A DNA stretch of 64,000 bases from Xiphydria camelus (Eukaryota; Arthropoda; Insecta; Hymenoptera; Xiphydriidae): assembly GCA_963678675.1 (NCBI GenBank), contig OY783200.1:24008190-24072189 (forward strand), given 5' to 3'. The translations under genes and the position numbers were made by a program. The notes below the pieces were generated by a model. The model was not told the origin of the DNA, made no database searches, and saw nothing but the letters and a program-made list of their open reading frames with translations. Of this stretch, positions 1-12,989 are shown in pieces (positions within the stretch are counted from its first letter, which is position 1; every line of letters begins with the position of its first letter).

Positions 1-720
1 GTCGGTTCTCCTTCTCGATTCGACTGACTGCCTGGAATCCGCTGTCTCTCTTTTTCTCCCACTCTGTCTCTTCTTTTGCTCGACGACTCGACGTGATGCG
101 CGAATCAGAGGGTGTGCGGTCGCGCGTCGCGCAACTGCCTCCGGCCAGTCAGCGAGGAGACGGTGCGCTGTGATTGGTCGCGAGGCTCTTCCGTCTCTCT
201 CGCGCGCCTCGGTTTTATGATAGCGCCTTATCTGCGGTGACGTCGAACGGCCGGCAGAGGCGCGTGCGTCGTCCGCGGTGTTTCGCGCCAGAGGGACTTG
301 AATTCGAATGGCGAGTCGGATTGGAATTGAGATCTGTCGAGAAGACTTACGGTTTTCAACGGCCTTAGAAGAGTTTCGATGATCGTACCTCGAAATACGG
401 TTCTTTTGAGACTCTTTGGATCGAATCCTTTGATCCTGGATCGACTCTTTGTAACGACACGCCCGCGAAGGACTCCTGGGAGAAGGATAACGCGGTTGGA
501 CGTGGAGAACTTCCGCGTTACGGTCGATATTTCCCGGAGAACACGAGCTTTGAAGCTCTCCTCGATGCGTGCGCTTTCCTCGAACTTTGACAGAAGTCGC
601 GATTATCAGCTTCTGGTATAATTGCGCGACAAAAGAAGGGTCTCGATGTCGTTATCCACCGACTACGAGGCCCGCGCTCGCGAATGACGGTCGTACGCAG
701 GCTGGCACGTAGATCGTACG
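1..720. other. CpG-rich sequence without an assignable gene
   Basis: This stretch is CpG-rich and has pyrimidine tracts and a CCAAT-like ATTGG near 174, which would fit promoter or 5'-UTR sequence of a gene lying mostly outside the window. Short open frames at 174-368 and 379-621 have no recognisable domain. No splice structure could be established. Low certainty. Confidence 0.2.
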
Positions 721-1349
721 TTTATTATTACGCGTAAGTATGTGATACAGTGTCTAAATACAATGCCTTAAGAATAACACATGATTTCGTCCGAGAATTC
801 CTTTCCCGGCGCTGCTGGGCGCCGCGCTAATGCACGATAAAAATTATCGACGATAAGAAACATCGCCGCGGTACGTAAAATGTCTGTATAATTAAGTAGC
901 TATATAAGAATCGTCCAACGCGAGATAATCGTGAGTACCTAATTCGTTTGGGCCCCAAAGTTACCGTAAATTCGGCTCGATTCCGTTCCCGTTAACGCCG
1001 TTACCCCTAAACGATCGTGCCGACTCGCTCTGGCTTTGTGTTATCGGGGAGAACTACGAACCAAATACAAGAGTGGGCACTTAACGGACCGTTATTGAAG
1101 TCTTTAGCGAACGAATGGAATGTTTGCTATTAAGGTTCGCTCGGTAATCACGATTTGGCCGAGCCGGAAGCGAGCGGAGTACACGTTAATGACTGGAAGA
1201 ATAAATGTGTAAAGGATACTCGGCTCGGGATTTATTACACACTTTAAGGATCGATTTTTCCATCTGCCAGGTCGAATTAATTCAATTAATAAATTGATTG
1301 GAAGAATGAATATTATCCGGAGCATAGAAAAATCGAGCAAGTATTAAGG

Positions 1350-2165
1350 GTTCTCGAGGGAAATATATGTTATCAATGATTTTATGTATGAGAAAATTAT
1401 TTTCTACCAGAAAACCATCAACGTCTCGATCTTCTTTTGAGACTTCCTCGTTACATCCACGATTTTCGGAATTAGCAGGACAAAATATATAAAAAAGGAT
1501 GGTCGAGAGTTCAATTTTTGTCAAAATTTGAGCAAATGCGCTCTTTGACATTTTGTCAAAAATTAAAATCTCGGGAATCGAACTTTCGACCACTCCATTT
1601 TGTGTAATTTTATATGCTGATTATGAAAAGCATTGATTTATCAAGGAATTCTCAAAGGAACACCGAGATATTGATGATTATAAGAGAAGAAAATAAATAA
1701 TCAATGTCTTGTATCTCCTTTGAAATATCGATAAAATAATCGTGCTTTTCTTAATCGGTACAAAATAATATACAAGATAGGACGGTCGAACGATCGATTC
1801 TCGAGATTTCGATTTTTACAAAACTTTTCGCTTACAATTTCGTTAATTTTCTGAATTCAGTAACAATTATTGTTTGTGCAATTTCGTTACTTTTTTTAAT
1901 TCAATAGCAATTATCACGTGCTTAAATTTTTTTACTTTTCTGACCTTGTAACCTTGACATTTACTTTAATTTATCGTGAAAATCGAAATCTCTGGAATCG
2001 ATCGCCCGACCACCCTTTCTAGTGTATTTTTCCGCGCTGATTACGAAAATCATATTTATTAGATCGACATCTCGACGGAAATACAAGATATCGGCGATTA
2101 TATCGACGAGAAAATTATTCCTTGCCACAGCACGACCGATAATTCGTCTATCAGCGTGCATCTGC
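1350..2165. repeat. Dispersed foldback repeat family, copy 1
   Basis: AT-rich sequence made of direct and inverted blocks. Recurring phrases include AATCTCTGGAATCGA, GGTCGAGAG and GCTGATTACGAAAATCAT, on both strands. The same phrases recur at 20840-21760, where they lie inside an element with clear terminal inverted repeats, and in short form at 23950-24085. I see no coding capacity, so this is probably a nonautonomous DNA element or its relic. Confidence 0.6.
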
Positions 2166-2838
2166 CCGAAGCACGTCGTGGTAATAAGTACTGAAATACT
2201 GATTCGTTCCTACATAAATACATCGCGATTAAACGCGCCTAAGTGTGTCACGGGAGACTAAAGGAAATGCCCAATACTGATATGTGCTACGACGCGACGA
2301 CTTACTCGTAATAATACATGTATAAGTGTATATAAAAGTTTCATCGTCCCGAGACGTCCGTTACATTAATATCGCAGGCAAGAGACGATTCGCTCTTCGT
2401 TCGTCGATTGAGGAAAAAAAAGCCAAATGCGTGTGCCGCACGGCTCATAAAAAAATACCATAAATCGTATGGAAAGTCTAATATTCGGAGAGAGAAAGAG
2501 AGAGAGTTCGATCGATTGTCTCTACACGATCGAGCAAACGTAAGTTGCGCATTGCGTTTGGCGAAAATGACGGATAGGCGAAAGCGATCGCAGCCCCGTT
2601 CTTATCCTCCCTCATTGCTCTCGCGGAATCTCATTGACTACGCGTTTCATAAATACTATCCGCAACACTCCAACGGAGTTATACCTATAAATAGTCTCGA
2701 CGGTAACGTAAAATGTATTAACACAGAAGGGGGGAAAGGCGAATAAGAGAAGAAAAGGAACCCACCCCACAAAGTCTTCGCGGGGATGCACAAGAGAAAT
2801 ATCAAAAGTATCGCCATCGTACACACACAAAAAAAAAA

Positions 2839-3057
2839 GAATTAGTTGGCTCTACTGAAAATAACTTGCGGAATCTTAAGTAATTATTTATTCACATCGA
2901 TAAAATCTTTTAACACATCAATTGGATATCTTACAATCATATGGAATAGTATGTGATTGCAAGGAAGAAATATCAAATTAACATGAACAAAATTTAATTT
3001 ATGTAAATAAATAATTACTTGCGACTAATTTTAGTTAATAGTAGATCCAACTAATTC
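2839..3057. mobile_element. 219 bp MITE, GAATTAGTTGG family, copy 1
   Basis: It begins GAATTAGTTGG and ends CCAACTAATTC. The terminal inverted repeats extend about 50 bp and include a TACTTGCG...AATTATTTATT segment. A second copy of 199 bp with the same ends and interior lies at 60279-60477. There is no ORF and I could not fix a target-site duplication. It lies downstream of the Wls stop codon and may be part of that gene's 3' UTR. Confidence 0.7.
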
Positions 3058-3216
3058 TTTGTTTCTGTGTATAAATCGAGAAGGAGCAGTACTAACCTCC
3101 GAACCGAGTCGTTCTTTCAGAAGTACCTCGGAGGACACTCTCCTCTTTACAACCTTACCAATCGAATAGCGCGTGCTTGTGCGTACGTGCGTATAGCACA
3201 ACGAAGGCCGGGGGTC

Positions 3217-3238
3217 GTCCTCCTCCTCCTCCTCCTCC
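3217..3238. repeat. (TCC)n microsatellite
   Basis: About seven perfect TCC triplets lie just beyond the Wls stop codon, that is, in its presumed 3' UTR. The repeat gives rise to spurious proline or glutamate ORFs on the two strands. Confidence 0.9.
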
Positions 3239-3273
3239 ACCCTCATCGGTCCGTGCATTCGGAAGTACGTCGA

Positions 3274-6200
3274 TTAATCCACCGCGGTTTTACGAGCGAA
3301 CGCCGTCAGGGACAGCATCTCGTTGGGATCGGTCGGCAGCCGGGAGAATTCGATCTCCTCGCTGACGCTGTTATCTGTAAAAACGGAGAGGACCATGCGA
3401 TGCTGGACGAGCGCTGCGTCCTTGAAAATTCAGGCTTTCTGGAGGGATTCCCCGAATCGTCCGGATATTTGGCTTCCGAACGAAACGATCGCCCTGAAAG
3501 TGAATCGCGTAGGCAACGCGATCGGATAAATTTCTCACCGGACGGTTCCACGGGCCACTGCTTGTGGGACGGCGCGTAGAAGCAGAGCAGCGCGAGGATG
3601 TAGATGTTCCACATGCCGTAGACGCCGGTGAAGAAGGCGGAGGTCATCTCCAGCTCGACATCCTCGTCCCACTTCCACTGGCCCTCGGCGACCTGGTGAC
3701 GTGCAAAAATTGGAGAACCGTCGCGACGAGGTATGAACGCCGTGTCGTTTACCTGGCCGAGGATGAAGCCAACGACGGTGAGCGAGGCGCAGAGCAGCGT
3801 GGCGATCATGAGGAACTTGAAGCGATAGATGACGCCCTCGTAATGCAAGCGACGAGCGGAGCTCATGCTCGGGAGCGCGGCTCGCTTCGTGCTGATGTTC
3901 AGGAAGACCTTCCAGATCATGTAGGAGAGGAAGATCAAGTATATCCCGGCGGATACCCCGGCGACGATGATGAAGGATAACTGATTTCACCGGTGTTTCA
4001 GGAAGAAATTAGCGCAGGGATTTACGAGAAAATTCGGCGTATGGACATCTTTACTCCATGTACCAAAAATTGAGGCAAACCGGCTGCCGTGAATTTTCGT
4101 AAAGGATACGGCCAACTTAGTGCCGATGTCGGTCACCCAGATCGAATAGAAGGGATTCCGCAGTTGTACGCCGCGCTCGCACATATCGAAGACGAACAGC
4201 GAGAGACAGCCGACCCCGACGGCGGAGAGATGACGCCAGTAACATTTCAAAGTAGTCTTTTGCTCTCCGTCCTGTAAAAATCTCATTGTCGCGTCAAGCA
4301 AAGTGCCTCAAATCAGACGAGGAGTTCGACGATTAAAGATTTACCTGGATCTGAATGAGAAGAACGACGAGAGCAGCACGACGTGATACACGGGAGGAAG
4401 AACCGAGAAATAAACGAGAGCATTGCCGTATCATCGAGATACGATCTCCGCGCGTTTTCGACCGATCGTCGGGGACTCACCATGAGATGCTCCCCGGCGA
4501 AGACGAGCCAGAAGCACAAGAGGATCGCGTAGAAGACGCCCTGCCTTATGTCGCCCAGCAGCAGCATGAACGGCATGTCGTAAGCGAGCGTCAGGTATTC
4601 CAGCGGCACTGCAGAGGAACGAGGATGTTGAAAAAAAAACGCGTGACTGCTAGCTGAACCTTTCCTTTCCACGCATCTAGCGTGGAAACGTCGCGGAATG
4701 ATTTAACGACGCTTACGGTTCAGAAACGTGAGCGCCGAGCCGAGCGCGAGCAGCATGTACTCCAGCAACGCGGGGGACCTCGAGAGCATTCGCACCCTGC
4801 GCCAGTACCAAATGAGAACCGCGACGATCACCGGGAAGTAGACGGTTTTCAGGCTGAGCCAGACTTTGGTGAAGCCTCCGTTTTGATTGATGACCTGAAT
4901 ATCACAGAAAAAAGCGGCTCTAGTCGTTTACAATTCGACGTTGACTACGTGAAAGAGTCAACGCAGATCCAGACACTCACGGTGAGCCATAGATCGGTGA
5001 TGTCACCCAGATCCTGATTGATATTCCTATCGGTATCCGCCGGGAGCCGAATATTTAGAAGGTAATAATCGTGGAACAGCGACCCGAGCTCGAAGAGCGG
5101 CAGAACCGTGCAGTTGTAATTGTACTGCTCCATTGCCTGCGAGGAAGAAGAAGAAGAAAAATGGATAACGCCCGGAATTACCGTCGAAATGGCCGGCGGA
5201 AAGCAGAGAGAATTACGTTAAACTCGTCGATGCTGCATTCCAAGTTCCTCTCCACGACGGAAGCCGCGTAAGGCTTCCATGCGTCGTCGGGATCGCCTTT
5301 ATTTCTGTACGCGAGCCTCGCATCCATCGTTATCTTCGATCTGGGCGCTGCAATTACGACGAAATGAGCGATTGCTGGCGATTGAGCGCGAGATTCTCGC
5401 GTTAGGAAGGTCTTTACCGATTTCCATTTGCCTGTGATAGGCGATGTCCACCTGCATGACGCCTATGAGGTTTTGCTGCCATCTGGAGTAGTCCAATTCT
5501 CTGCCATTTCTAGGTATAGGCATCTGCAAGGAAACGAGCGAACCGGTGTCGATACTTTGCTCTTCGCAGGGCCTCCATTGGATGCTCTTTTATTACTGAG
5601 ACTAATTTTTTAACGCATTTCTGTACCTGAAACGTGTAAACGACTTGAAAGGCCAGATGATGATTGGCGTAGTCGAAATCTTCTCGTTTTAGGGTGGCAC
5701 AGGGATTTTTGCCACGAGAGTAAAACCATTTTCCAGCTCCCGGTTCAGTGCCATTGATTCTGATGTCTTTACATGGAGTTCCGAGGATCATTTGACTGCT
5801 TGCAGGAGTAGGAGCTGTGTGTAAAACATCAGTTATGTTACAGAGGCACAAATTTACAGTTTCCTGACTGAAAAACCTCATTAACAGAGGAAGAAACACG
5901 TATAAAAATTCCAAGTATATAATTTTACAGAATGAAAAACACCTAGAATTTTGCTGAAAACAATTTGACAGAAGTTTAAAGTCCCTGAATCTTTTCCAAC
6001 GCCTTTGTATCATCCAAAATCCCAAGAGAAAGCCTTCAGAGAAAAAAAAGGCGCTCAGAGGTCCATTTAAATGCCGATGCGACAATGAAAACTCGGAGAC
6101 GCGAGACAAAGGAGAGCGCGAGAGACGCGTGCGCCGGCTCCGTCGTCGGCGCTCTCTCCGCTTTGATAAATAAACAAACAATTCGCCTGTATCCGGCGGA

Positions 6201-6314
6201 ACGCTCACCCACGAGTCCGCCTATGAGGAAGCAAACGATCTGCGCGATAATCAGCAAAGCGACGAGGACCGAGAGCTTCTTCCCGCTGAGATTCTCAATG
6301 ATCGTCCCCTGCAT
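3274..6314 (-). CDS. Wls: Wntless (Wls/Evi/GPR177), Wnt cargo receptor
   Basis: Wntless is the multipass membrane protein that carries lipidated Wnt from the Golgi to the plasma membrane and is recycled by retromer. The eleven coding exons, 5' to 3' on the minus strand, are 6314-6209, 5814-5627, 5523-5418, 5347-5217, 5136-4981, 4894-4717, 4608-4481, 4271-4110, 3980-3753, 3692-3539 and 3374-3274. They sum to 1638 nt, giving 545 residues, slightly shorter than the fly protein. Every join has an AG acceptor and a GT donor, and the phases agree. I chose the start in [12 protein letters not shown] because family members begin with this segment. About eight hydrophobic segments are seen, near residues 15-37, 237-256, 270-290, 305-325, 345-365, 386-410, 440-460 and 480-500. 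The lumenal cysteine-containing Wnt-binding region lies between the first two. The C-terminus carries [15 protein letters not shown], typical of the family. The gene is divergent from Strip. Confidence 0.95.
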
Positions 6315-7123
6315 CTCGACGACGCCGTTGCCGCTGCACGCGGATGCACGCACCGAATACTCCTATGTTTCGCTGAAACGTGACGAAAGATTCGACGTAG
6401 TGCTCCCACCGGAGACGAAGCCGATAGTGGCAGTAGAGACGGCAGAGACGTGCGCGCTTGGACCTCCCCCCTCTCCTTAGCCCAAGCCGAACGGAGATGC
6501 GCGCGGATGCTGCGGGGATTTAAAGACGAATTTCGACTGATATTTCGGAATAACTCGTGAAGATTCATTAATTCGTAGATTATTACATCTAGATCCAGCA
6601 AGGAGCGTAAAAGGCATTTCCAACTTGAGAAATCGTTCCAAAGTACAAGTAATGAAATGATAAGTCTAAAAAGTATACAATTAAATTTCCCGAAGCAATC
6701 TAAAAGAATTCCCAATTCTTGAGTTTCTTTTAATCGGAGAATTACAGAAAATCCATTTAAAAAATGCTAATTTCCCTGGTACCCCGAGTGCCCCCTCGAG
6801 ACAAATCTCTAATTCCGCTCCTGGAGCGACGCGATGCACCCAGATGCACTTCATTCGCGCGTCCAACTCCACAGAAAATGCATTCCAACACGAAATCTCG
6901 CATCAAATTGCAGCGCCACGCATCTCTTCGTCCAGCGAGTCCAAAAATCTCTTCAAAGAACCCCTAAAAAACCAGATTCCTCCCAGAAACACTCCTCCGC
7001 AAGTGCATTTCTATGCATTTCCGCCTCGCGATGCACTCCCTAGTTCCAGAGGTCACCACGCGCCTCCCTATGGCGCTGGCGTCGCCGGCAGTCGACAAAT
7101 TTAAATGGCGTCGAGCTGAGGCG
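6315..7123. promoter_or_regulatory. Shared intergenic promoter of Wls and Strip
   Basis: There are 809 bp between the two start codons of these divergently transcribed genes, so both promoters, and any noncoding first exons, should lie here or in adjacent sequence. It contains CG-rich stretches near 6440-6520 and 7060-7120. No TATA box or transcript start could be assigned with certainty. Confidence 0.6.
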
Positions 7124-10100
7124 ATGGATGCGAACGGGAACGGCAAGCACCCCCCCAAATTCCGAGAGCTAATCCGCCGTCAGAACCAAGATTCCGACGT
7201 GAGTGACCAGTGTAGGAGAGGCACGCGCGCGGCACCCGGGAAGAAATCCGTGACGCGATCGGCGCACCCGCGAATCCTAACCTGACTTTGACAGCTGATC
7301 GCTCGCGAATGAAAGGAGCGACGCTCGGGAGAGCTTTTGCGACCCCCTCCGCGAAGTCCCGCTCGACATAGCCCGCTCGGGGGCGACATGCACGTCCGCA
7401 ACGTCGCGGAGGCGCATAGCGCGATTCGGCTAGCCGATTCGTGGACGAAGGTAAACCGGCAGAAATGTTACAGCGGCGGACGGCGGAAATAAAAGCACTC
7501 CCGAAGGCGATTGTGCCTGCGAATCGTCGGTGTCGTTGCGCTTGAAGCGAGGAAACGCCCATTTCGATCGGTCGCGCTAAAAGTTTCTCTCTGTTTGTGT
7601 TTTGACGCAGGAGGGGCTCGAGTGCTTTGACTTGAACTTTGTCTACAATGACGCCGACAGCCACGCCAATGAAATCGCCGAGCTCTACAGCTATACCGAG
7701 CAGTACGAGTTGCAGCTCAATTTCAAGGTGAGGCATGAGGGTGGATTCTTTCCTGAAATCTTTGAGTTGATACTTTCCTCTGTCTCAAGCAGATAGAGGT
7801 GGATAGGTACTAATTTCTAAGCAGGGATGCACTTCTAGGTTCATTAATGAGCAAGGGATACCCAATAATGTGTTTAATTCATTGAGAATGTCATGTTCCT
7901 TAGAATTTTCCAGTCAGAAATAACTAATTTCCCCATCCCTCGAAGGTGTGCAGATCTGCAGCAACTTTGGAAGTAACAAACTTGCCCTGGGATAGAGTTT
8001 TGAAGGCCTGTCGCATGTAGGATTGCAAAGAGAACGCTGTAATATTAATTATTCGATCACTAAAGATCTCATTTTTTGAAATAGCAAAGCTTCCTTGATG
8101 CATGAAGATCTGTAGATTAAAATAAAATGAGCAAATGAAACAATAAATTGTGATACCAGAAACTTCTTAGGGCTGATTCAACCAAGTCCCCTCAAACTTG
8201 AGTGACACATTTCTTATGGAACAGCCAATAGTAAAGCAGTCGCTGCTGGAGATTGCTTTGCTATTGGCTACTCCATAGCAGTTGAGTATTGCTTAAGTTT
8301 GAGAGGACTTGGTTGAACCAGCCCTTAGCCTTCCCTGACTCTTCCACGATTTTTCCATGGTCCATTAGATCCCCCAACATGTGATTCCACAACTCCCTGA
8401 ACTGAATTCCAAATGTGCCTGAAGTTCTGAACGACCATTTGAATGAAAAATTTCGACTTTAAAAAACCATGGTCATTCTTAAGTTCATTGATTAATTTAT
8501 TTCCGAAAGTCGCCTAAAGTTGATCTATTATAGTAACCAATAAACTCAACACTGACTATGATCTCTTAAAATCGAAATTTTTCGTTCAAATGAACATTTG
8601 TAACTTCAGATACACAATTCTGAAGGCTTCATTAGGATTAATACTCAACTAATTCGCGGTCCCAGAAATATCAGACATTCCTCCCTTTCTGCCGTGTTAA
8701 AAGAAAAACTCCGATGCGGCATCAAAATTCCTTGCAAAATACTCGTCACTGATTTATCTCGAACATACAAATGATACGACGAGGCCCAATGCCCGTTCTT
8801 TCCAGGCCTTTGAGGATCAAATGGAATGGTACAAACTCCGTCCTTGGTGGCAGAACCTCGGCACGGCCCAGCAAAAGTCCGTGATCCACAAACTGCTGGA
8901 CCAGCTAGAGGTGTCCAACAAGCAGCTGCGAATGAAAGCCGCTCGTTGTATCCTCTATCTGGCTCAGGGATGCTGGGCCGAGGTGCAGTCGGACAGAGAG
9001 CAGCAAGACTGGACCAGGAAAAACGTCATGCTGCTCTACGAAGCCGGCGTCTTCCCGGCGTTCGTTGAACTGCTCAATATAGAGATCGAGTGAGTTCTCG
9101 ATATCAAGGGTGCGATTTAACCCTCCTCGCGAAAAGAATATTGATCCCTTTGTTTCTGCGTCGATGTACGATGTGTATAGGTGTTGGTTCTTTTTTTCGC
9201 GTCATTTTATCTTCTTCTTTTCTTCTCTCTTCTTCGTCTTCTCGCCTTGATTTGTAAATTTGTTAATTAGTTTGTAAGTCTTTGAGTCGGGTTGTAAAGC
9301 AGTTTGTACTGAACCCGGCTCTTGTCGTCATAAAAGCAATAAAGGCGCTGTTATTGTTATTCTCGTTGTTCTTCTTCTTGATCATGATACTTCTCTTCTT
9401 ATTTTTTTTTGTCGCTATTGGTGAATTTCCGTTCAACTACAAAAGCAGTCTCTTCATTGAATTCAATTCTTGTCGTCCCTTTCGTTATTTCGTAATCCGT
9501 ACTATCGTCGTTCCTATCTTCCACAATTTCACCGTTATTTATCATCAGAAACAGCACAGCCGCCAGTTCGGCGATGCGAAAGCTCGCGGTGAGCCTCGCA
9601 GATTCCATAGACCTCCGAGTGATCCTCTCCGTCCTCTACATCATCGCCGAGGTGATGCGAGTCGAAGCCGTCGACCTGGAGAACAGTCCTTACAAGGATA
9701 ACGTCGAAGCCTTCAAGGAGGAGCTCGGTAATTGAACGAATCTTCGATCGCAAATCGTCTCGATAACATTTCGAGTTCTTCCATTCTCAAGTGAACGCGT
9801 ACGGCGAGGAGCTGCTGATCGTGAAGCTCCTGGGGATGGTGACGTGTTTCTGCAGCGGCTCCGCGCCGCACTTTCCCATGAAAAAGGTCCTGCTCTTGCT
9901 GTGGAAGCTGATCCTCGTTTCGCTGGGCGGCATCGAGGCGTTGCGCGAGCTAAAGGCGCGCTATCGCGAGGAAGCGGGGCTGGAGACGCTCCAGGAGGAC
10001 ACGATAGAGATCGCGAAGGGTATGAGAGCGAGCTCGCCGCCGACCAGCGCCGCTGATCTGCTGGAGACGCAGAATCAGAAGAAGAACAGACCTTTTCGGC

Positions 10101-12208
10101 GGGTCAGTTGCGAGCCTTTCCTTTCGTATCCATCCCTTCGTTCGCCACCTCATTCGGAGTATTCTTTCTTGTCATTAGCAGAGTTTAATCAAGCAAGACT
10201 CGCTGGACGAGCCGCTCCTCGGGTCGGAGGAGTACGAGGGCGGCGAGGGCGGAACCGGGGCGGGAGGGACCGAGAGCGAGGGCGAGATGGTCGTGTTCGA
10301 GAACCAGGAGAAGGTCTTCGGCACCTATCAGTCTTACTACGAGGAGCAGAACAATCAGCAGCAGCCGAGACCCAGCACGCCGCAGCCGGCGAAGGGTAAA
10401 GGTGAGCGAGCAGCGAATAATCCTCCATATCCTCCCCTAATCCCTCGTTCCTCTCCTCGTTACGATCTCAGATGTGAAAAATGCCGAAGGAAGCGAGAAA
10501 AAGGCGATGTCGAAGCGTGAGAAAAATTCTCCCGAACTCTCGCAGGACTACCCTGGACACCGAAAGTGCGACAAAAGGACGTGGACTCCTTCCTGGATGC
10601 GTCCAGGATGAAGTTCGTCGGTTACAAGCTACAGGGCGATCGGGACAGCCTCGCCGGTCTTCCGCAGCCGATTCACGAGGGTGTTTCGACCCTGAAACGA
10701 GTGAGTTTCCTTCGCCGCGATTTCTATCTGGCGTCGCGCATCAGACGTCATTTTTCTCACCCCTCCGCAGCACATGTACACATCGCTGGCCGAAGTTCAG
10801 ATACAGAGAGAGGAGGAAATAGCGAGGAACCCCATAAGCACGCCCGAGCCTCCCTTCCGGCAAACGCCGACGGAGATCCTGTACCAGGCGATCCTGCCGA
10901 ACCTCCCGCAGTACATGATAGCACTGCTGAAGATCCTCCTCGCGGCGGCGCCAACGAGCAAAGCCAAGACGGACAGCATAAACATCATGGCCGACGTTTT
11001 GCCCGAGGAAATGCCGTGAGTCGAGTTCAAACGATTTTCCGCCCGACGTATTCGAGCTTCCAGTGTGCATCATAAATCCCTCTCGGCGCAGGATGACGGT
11101 GCTGCAGTCGATGAAGCTCGGCATCGACGTGAATCGTCACAAGGAGATCATCGTCAAGGCGGTCTCCGCGATTCTGCTCCTGCTGCTCAAGCACTTCAAG
11201 CTCAACCACGTGTACCAGTTCGAGTTCATGTCGCAGCACTTGGTCTTCGCCAACTGCATTCCGCTGGTCCTCAAATTCCTCAATCAGAACATTCTCATGT
11301 ACATCGAGGCGAACAACATGTGAGTTTCGTTCGCCGCTCGAGCGATATTTTCCGCTGCGGATGCTTTCACCCTCTCGTTTATCCTCTCGACAGCATTCCC
11401 ATCCTGGACTTCCCGATGTGCGTGATCGGCGATCAGCCGGAGCTGACGGTGGAGAGCCTCGAGATCGGCGGAAATCAGACGTACTCCTGGCGCAACGTCT
11501 TCTCCTGCATCAATCTCCTTCGCATCCTGAACAAATTGACGAAGTGGAAGCACAGCAGAATCATGGTGAGTTCGTCGCATCGCGAAAAAAAAAATTCCTC
11601 CGCCGCGTTAAAAATCCTCGCACGACGTATTCTTCGCTCCTTTCAGATGCTGGTCGTCTTCAAATCCGCGCCGATATTGAAGCGCACGCTCAAGGTGCGC
11701 CACGCGATGATGCAGCTGTACGTGCTGAAGCTCCTGAAGATGCAGACCAAGTACCTCGGTCGCCAGTGGCGCAAGACCAACATGAAGACCATCAGCGTGA
11801 TCTACGCGAAGGTCAGGCATCGCCTGAACGACGATTGGGCTTACGGAAACGGTGAGAAGCCTCTCTCTTCGATATCCCTTCGCGCGTCGAGACGCAAATA
11901 TCTCTCCTCCTTCGTTATCGCCCGTTCACCTCTCCCTTCAAGATCTCGAGGCTCGCCCGTGGGACTTCCAAGCGGAGGAGTGCGCGCTGCGCACCTGCGT
12001 CGATCAGTTCAACAACCGCAGGTACTCGAACGCGAGCAGGGACGAAGATCTGGAGCCGGTGGACACGTCGATCGCGTCCGTGCTCGGCACCAATGTCGAG
12101 CTGACCGACGAGTTCAAGCAGCACTACGAGCTGTGGCTGCAGCAGGAGGTGTTCCAGGCGAGCATCAACTGGGAGGAGCTCCTGGACCCGGCGACTTGCG
12201 AGATCTAA
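7124..12208 (+). CDS. Strip: Striatin-interacting protein (Strip; STRIP1/FAM40 family)
   Basis: Strip is a scaffold of the STRIPAK phosphatase-kinase complex, binding striatin/PP2A and Ste20-type kinases; in flies it acts in Hippo signalling, endosome traffic and axon growth. Twelve coding exons: 7124-7198, 7611-7727, 8806-9089, 9549-9727, 9792-10102, 10182-10401, 10546-10700, 10771-11015, 11092-11319, 11394-11565, 11647-11851 and 11943-12208. They total 2457 nt or 818 residues, close to human STRIP1 (837). The N-terminal N1221-type region carries [20 protein letters not shown] linker near residues 330-395 is acidic, then Q/N/P-rich. The most conserved part is the C-terminal DUF3402-type region, with [20 protein letters not shown] and [13 protein letters not shown]. 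Phases match at all eleven introns. The ATG at 7124 is the first in the exon; a 5' noncoding exon is possible. Confidence 0.95.
8170..8324. mobile_element. 155 bp Harbinger/Tourist-like MITE in Strip intron 2
   Basis: It begins GGGCTGATTCAACCAAGTCC and ends in the near-exact inverse. Inner inverted pairs run through CCAATAG/CTATTGG, so nearly the whole element folds back. It is flanked by a 3 bp TTA direct repeat (8167-8169 and 8325-8327). A GGG start with a TTA/TWA target duplication is the PIF/Harbinger signature. It has no coding capacity. Confidence 0.85.
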
Positions 12209-12983
12209 CTTCGACGTAAACGTAGAAACGTATATTTGCACGTGCACGACGCGAATGCCAGCCGTCGAAAGCGAAACGATTGAGGAAAACGGAAAAAAAA
12301 CGAGATGAACTTTAGAGCGAACGATCCCGAAACTTGTCCTCCCCTCCCGAGTGATCGGAAGAAGTTTCCATTCCCGAATTTTTATACGGTCTCGCGCGTT
12401 CCAGTGGTCGACTGTCGGCTTTTTTTATCTCACCTTCCAGAACGAGACTCGCCATGCGATGCCCGATTTTTAACCGTACTCCCCTCCCTTATTTTAACTT
12501 TTCGCGATGTTTTAATTACGTTTCGAATCTCACGCTCATCGCGAAACAAAACGCGGTCTGAGAGTCGTAAATTATTACGCGTATTGACCCGGAAGATTCG
12601 ACGAACGAGAGACGAGGAAGAGGCTTCCGGAAAACTTCTCTGACGATCGCAATAGCAGTCCTTCCGCGGTAGAATCGACGATAGTCCCCCGATCTCTATT
12701 CATTTCGCAGAACCCGCGCTACTCTCCGATCGTTTGTATGATGCATGGCAGTGACGATGATCGTCCCTATCGTTCGCACGTGTAATTTATTCGCATGGCT
12801 CACCGCGTAGCGGACGAAACGTATAACAGTCGCGGAAGAACGGCGGCCCGATCGATTAATTGTGCGCGGTAATGACGATACGTAGAGAATCTACGACTAC
12901 AGGCGAGCCGTATTACTGACATTTCCTCTTTTTATGCCCACCTTTGCCACGAAATCCATTACGAACGCGAAGCAAGATATTTC

Positions 12984-12989
12984 AATAAA
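12984..12989 (+). promoter_or_regulatory. Poly(A) signal candidate for Strip
   Basis: AATAAA occurs 776 bp past the Strip stop codon, in a T/A-rich context. It is the first canonical hexamer I found downstream on this strand. Confidence 0.5.

Noticed and set aside
3067..3579. 170-codon plus-strand open frame
   Set aside because: It overlaps Wls exons on the opposite strand and a TCC microsatellite, so it is a shadow frame.
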